From Polytrichum commune (lineage: Eukaryota > Streptophyta > Polytrichopsida > Polytrichales > Polytrichaceae), in the NCBI GenBank assembly GCA_950295325.1, contig OX485803.1, positions 56,311,554-56,375,553 of the forward strand: a DNA stretch of 64,000 nt. The letters run 5' to 3'. The notes beneath the pieces are model-generated. The model saw only the letters and a list, made by a program, of their open reading frames with translations, did no database searches and was not told the origin of the DNA. Shown piece by piece: positions 60,470-64,000 of the stretch. The translations under genes were made by a program, and so were the position numbers. Every line of letters begins with the position of its first letter. Within the stretch, counting starts at the first letter, position 1.

Positions 60470-61046
60470 GGTTGTTGTTCATGGGCTTGTCTATGCAACA
60501 TTTTATAGAGGTGTTAACAATTATAAATTTATAAAATTACTTTTTTGAGCATTATACAAATCTTAACATTTATAAATATAAGCAATTGTGAAGAGTCCTT
60601 GTGAGAGAATACCATTCATAAAATTGCAAACCCAATCAAAACTTTATTCAATATCAAGTTTACAAATCACGGGTGAAGTATGAATCAATGGTTCTTTGGT
60701 GAGATTCATTTGCATGCACAACTTGCAAATATTTCTCAATCTGCACCAACAAACCCACATACTTGGACACATCACATGAACGTGATTCCATGTACCTTCT
60801 AATGGTACCAAAACTAGATTGCAAGTCACTATAAGATGAACTGGATGTGTAGTTTTTATCATCCATATTATGGTTGTATTTCATTCGTTAACATTTATAG
60901 AGTCAAATTTACAAAGAAGGGAGTACCATTTTGTTAACATTTAACACGTTTAACATTTATAGTGTGCAATATGTGGGGAGTAGAAGAAAGTTAACATTTA
61001 GAGAGGGTTAACACTTATAGGTGTAACATTTATAGAGGGTGGACTG
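60470..61046 (-). mobile_element. Tigger/pogo-like element remnant
   Basis: The end at 61046, read on the minus strand, is CAGTCCACCCTCTATAAATG with TA outside (61047-61048), followed by repeated CTATAAGTGTTAAC and CTAAATGTTAAC motifs. It encloses a C-terminal transposase fragment. I cannot find the opposite terminus, so the lower boundary is approximate. Confidence 0.65.
60660..60884 (-). pseudogene. Tigger-like transposase, C-terminal fragment
   Basis: The frame contains FGTIRRYMESRSCDVSKYVG, LLVQIEKYLQVVHANE and SHQRTIDSYFTRDL-stop. The RxIxxYLQ..TIDSYF ending parallels the fragment at 46255-46875. No catalytic part. Confidence 0.6.
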
Positions 61047-61048
61047 TA

Positions 61049-63710
61049 ATCCCCAACAATTTCACGGCTAGAACCGGATGGAAATTTCGGTGTGATCGAG
61101 GCATGAGTATGTAAGTTAGTGGCACGGATCCAGATTACCAGCACCTCGGCAGGTGCAAATAAGATAGATGTCGAGAATTGCATTGACTAGCCTGCCTGCC
61201 TGCCTGTCTTTCAGCAATTGCAGAGAGTTGTATTAAAGTCCATTCTATTCAGTCGTGTGCAAAGTGATAGACTGGCATTCCTTGTTGTCACTGGGCAACC
61301 GACATTCCATGTGCCGGAGATTTTGATTTTTGGGCATCATCGGTCGAGATCCGAGTGTTTCCAAGTTCAATCGGCAACATGTTGACATCCTTTGGGTTTC
61401 CTTTATTGATTATATCGAGGTATATTCCCTAGATTCCTCTCAAATGAACGGCAATTTCCCTAAAGTCTTCAACCTGAAACTGGTCAATTCTCAAACTCAA
61501 CTGGTATTGCTGTAACTAGCAGTCAGTTCTCTTCTCCCCGTTCATTGCCGACATTATAAGCTTCGCCCTAGTTAACATGATGGGGTAGGTAAACTAAGGA
61601 TACTATGTGCCTTTGAAAAAGTGATTAACTTAGGTAATCAAGTACTTGGGGAGTTAATCATTAGCATGTAATCAATCAATCAATCAGTGCTTAGCTTAAT
61701 CTCAAAACTACCATATTATGTTTCTTCACTTAGATTCTACAATATTCTCTCAAAACCAAAACTTTGAAATATATCTTTGTTTTGAATTTTCAGGGTTGAT
61801 TTCATTTTATTGTAAAAAACACCTAGGAAGTATGAATAACTGGATATACATAAGAATCCTAGATAATAAGGGGGTATTCTTTAACTCAATCAAAGTGTTT
61901 ATAAGGAGGTTGGTTGTTTTGCATACAATGCTTTCTATGTTTGGTGAGTTTTTGGTCCGTGATTGGAGTTGATGTGTAGCTTTGAACAAAGAACAATATG
62001 TATTGGTTCATTTGGGGCCAAACTCTAAACACCAACTCCAAGCATGCACTGAAGACTTATTGAACATGGAAAGCTTTGTGTGCAAATCAACCAATTCCCG
62101 ATCAAATCTCCAGTTGAATTAAAAGATCTATCTATCTATCTATAGAGGTGGGTCTCATGAATATGATTCTTGAAACCAGAATATTGAACACAATATTGTC
62201 CTACCTTGGCAGTTCAAATCTCATAAGAATATGATATTTAATTTAGTTTGAAGACTAGATTTGACAAATTTGATATCCATATTTTCCCAAGAACTCAATT
62301 ATATGAAGAAAAAAAGTTATGCAAACTTTGGTAGTTTATGAAACAATATACTTTCCATCAAAGTCGCCTAGGTAGGACATGTATATGGCATGATATTATT
62401 TGAAACAAATTTGTCAAGAACAAATGTATAGCATGTTGAATATACAATATAAAAGTTCAGATAGATTTATAAACTTATTATCGGATTAGTGGAACTTCCC
62501 ACATTTGAGTGAAAGCATTTCCCCACTTCATTATTGGGACCCACCTAGGAAGTTTGGGTTGAGGCCATGAGGTGGGAGTGTAAGCTTGGATAGCTCTCCA
62601 ACCTCAACCCCCCTACGAACTTCCTCATTTGCTATTGGGATCGGGGTTCAAGGTTGGGTGCCCTTGCTCTTATACGTCCCCAAATTGGCAATGGCATTTT
62701 GTTGGAAATCATAGTGATGAGTTAACCACAAACATATAAGGTAAGCAAGCTTAATTTGTTTACTTATCTTAATCACATACCTACATGTGAGTGGTGGGTA
62801 GTTAAGCACAAATCTGAGAATGGACAACAAAAAAACATGTGTCTGAAAGATATTTGATTACATAGATCCAATAGTCAACGTAATTGGGGGATCTATGGGG
62901 TCTCCTTGTGGCTCACAATTAGTGGAATTGAGGGAATGTTCAACTTTCAAGTACATATAGGAACTCAAAGACATCTTATGTCATAAGGTTTCCAAGTAGT
63001 ATTGATAAATGACTATAAATCATTGCATGCACTTAAGGTATTGAGGCCAAAAAGCAACACTTCAAGAAACATCTGTTATTTTAAGAAGGTTAAATGGCTT
63101 GGGAAAATTCCAAAAAAAAAAAATCCATAGATTAGCAACTCTATACATAGTCTCCGAATTTATTTTTTAAAGAATTCATAAGCAACCCACAACTTTTTGC
63201 AATATACATTGTTTTGTATAATTTGCATGTGACATATTTTTTTCAAAACTGACTTAATTTCTAGTCTTGTGGAGTGCACTTCAACTTTGGAAGAATTTGC
63301 ATTTTGAAACTAATTTTGTATGGGCACCTATGGTATAAGTTCATAGGGTAAAGAAGAAGTTTCTTTGTATCATGAACATTATGTTTTGATTGCTATCAAG
63401 CGTGTTTGAAGTAACAACGATGAACATACCATTCAAGATATTAAATGACTTCTTCCCTCATTGTAATTTGCACATGCTATTAGCATTTTGTAAATACATC
63501 CAAATGTAATTGGCAAAATCTACCTCCAAAGACCAATTCAAGTCGGCCTTCCTTGTATTCAAGAGAATGGCATTTGTGACATTTTTGTGTGTCATGTGGC
63601 CTTTTCATGAATACCATGTAAATAGTATGAGTTACCATCTGGAGTTACGCAATGCAATAACATTTCTTTGAGAGTAATAGCTTTTTTAACCCAAATAACA
63701 TAAGTCCACT
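61049..63710. other. Intergenic DNA with a dispersed-repeat fragment
   Basis: 62735-62870 contains GTTTACTTATCTTAATCACA, then GTGAGTGGTGGGTAGTTAAG and ACATGTGTCTGAAAGATA, related to 8545-8670. The block 61070-61560 is GC-richer, without a recognisable gene. A half-copy of the CACTAAATA family lies near 63630. Confidence 0.4.
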
Positions 63711-63713
63711 AAA

Positions 63714-63927
63714 TAGGATATTTAGTGTCACTTACTACTTGGAATTATGCAACTCTATAATTGTTTATTGTATATCTCTTTTTTCAACCAACAAAGGTCG
63801 AATTGGTTGTTTGGACATTATAGAAAATTAACATCTTTACTTGGTAAAAAATTACATAAAGAGTAAAGAAATATAGGAATGTGCAACTACGAATAGTAAG
63901 TGACACTAAATATCATATTTAGTGTAG
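63714..63927. mobile_element. MITE, CACTAAATA family, copy 5
   Basis: CCACTAAATAGGATATTTAG, then TGTCACTTACTACTTGGAAT, facing CGAATAGTAAGTGACACTAA and ATATCATATTTAGTG. About 214 bp. The interior closely parallels copy 3 (TCAACAAAGGTC, TTGTTTGGA, CATCTTTAC). Confidence 0.8.
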
Positions 63928-64000
63928 TTAGTATGCACACCGAAGAATATGATACAATTTAGTTAGAAAATGATACTCTTAATAACATGTTATAGCAATG

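Noticed and set aside
61973-62130. Second copy of the 9200-9518 hairpin element
   Set aside because: TATTGGTTCA, AACATGGAAAG and TTGAATTAAAAGA phrases are reminiscent of it, but there are no paired arms and the similarity is too weak to claim.

Overview
This window looks like a TE-rich, gene-poor intergenic stretch of a nuclear genome. The reasons are strong AT bias, spliced genes with GTAAGT-type donors and T-rich acceptors, a LINE, and many MITEs from at least five DNA-transposon superfamilies. A land plant, probably seed-free (moss, lycophyte or fern), is my best guess, but that is inference; no host gene identifies the species. I found no convincing intact host protein-coding gene, rRNA or canonical tRNA.

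The centrepiece is a single large composite transposon at about 22349-34187 (11.8 kb). It has inverted termini (core GCTATCTTATGAG), subterminal TGAGCRR heptamer clusters at both ends, and a 10-bp direct duplication (AACGATGCCC) outside them, all typical of Mutator-like elements (MULEs). It carries two divergent multi-exon genes. The plus-strand gene (29510-33280) is a MULE-like transposase: a SUMO-interaction-like motif, a Cys/His-rich N-terminal region, a DDE core with a C..H motif, and a SWIM zinc finger. The minus-strand gene (28987-22532, eight exons) joins a ParB/sulfiredoxin-like DGNHR domain to a beta-class (N6_N4_Mtase-like) DNA methyltransferase domain. Its 2.35-kb first intron is packed with two arrays of perfect or near-perfect palindromes: a 22-bp dyad every 32 bp (16 units), and a 28-bp dyad every 64 bp (8 units). 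Two in-register 32-bp units also sit inside the transposase gene between copies of a 110-bp duplication. Both genes are decayed: five in-frame stops in the methyltransferase gene with no frameshift, and five stops plus four frameshifts in the transposase gene. This is the best candidate for an undescribed system: a MULE carrying a ParB-methyltransferase gene together with palindromic repeat arrays that could be its binding or modification sites.

The flanks hold other mobile DNA. Tigger/pogo-like remnants lie at 6989-7597 (N- and C-terminal transposase pieces joined by an internal deletion), 15.9 kb, 46147-47130 and 60.5-61.05 kb. Harbinger-like MITEs with TTA duplications are at 10194-11024 and 55257-55420. 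A hAT-like element with an 8-bp duplication and a G-rich minisatellite is at 44798-45397. A GGGCCACTTC MITE family (TA duplications) is at 35.0, 39.6 and 47.6 kb. A ~255-bp CACTATATTCG MITE family has three copies at 44.25, 49.84 and 50.81 kb. A MITE family with palindromic CACTAAATA tips has five copies. There is a 319-bp long-hairpin element at 9200-9518, a MULE- or hAT-like MITE at 54695-55242, and degraded LINE copies on the minus strand at 36.2-39.0 kb. The remaining DNA is AT-rich, with simple repeats and diverged dispersed repeats, in which I see no supported gene.
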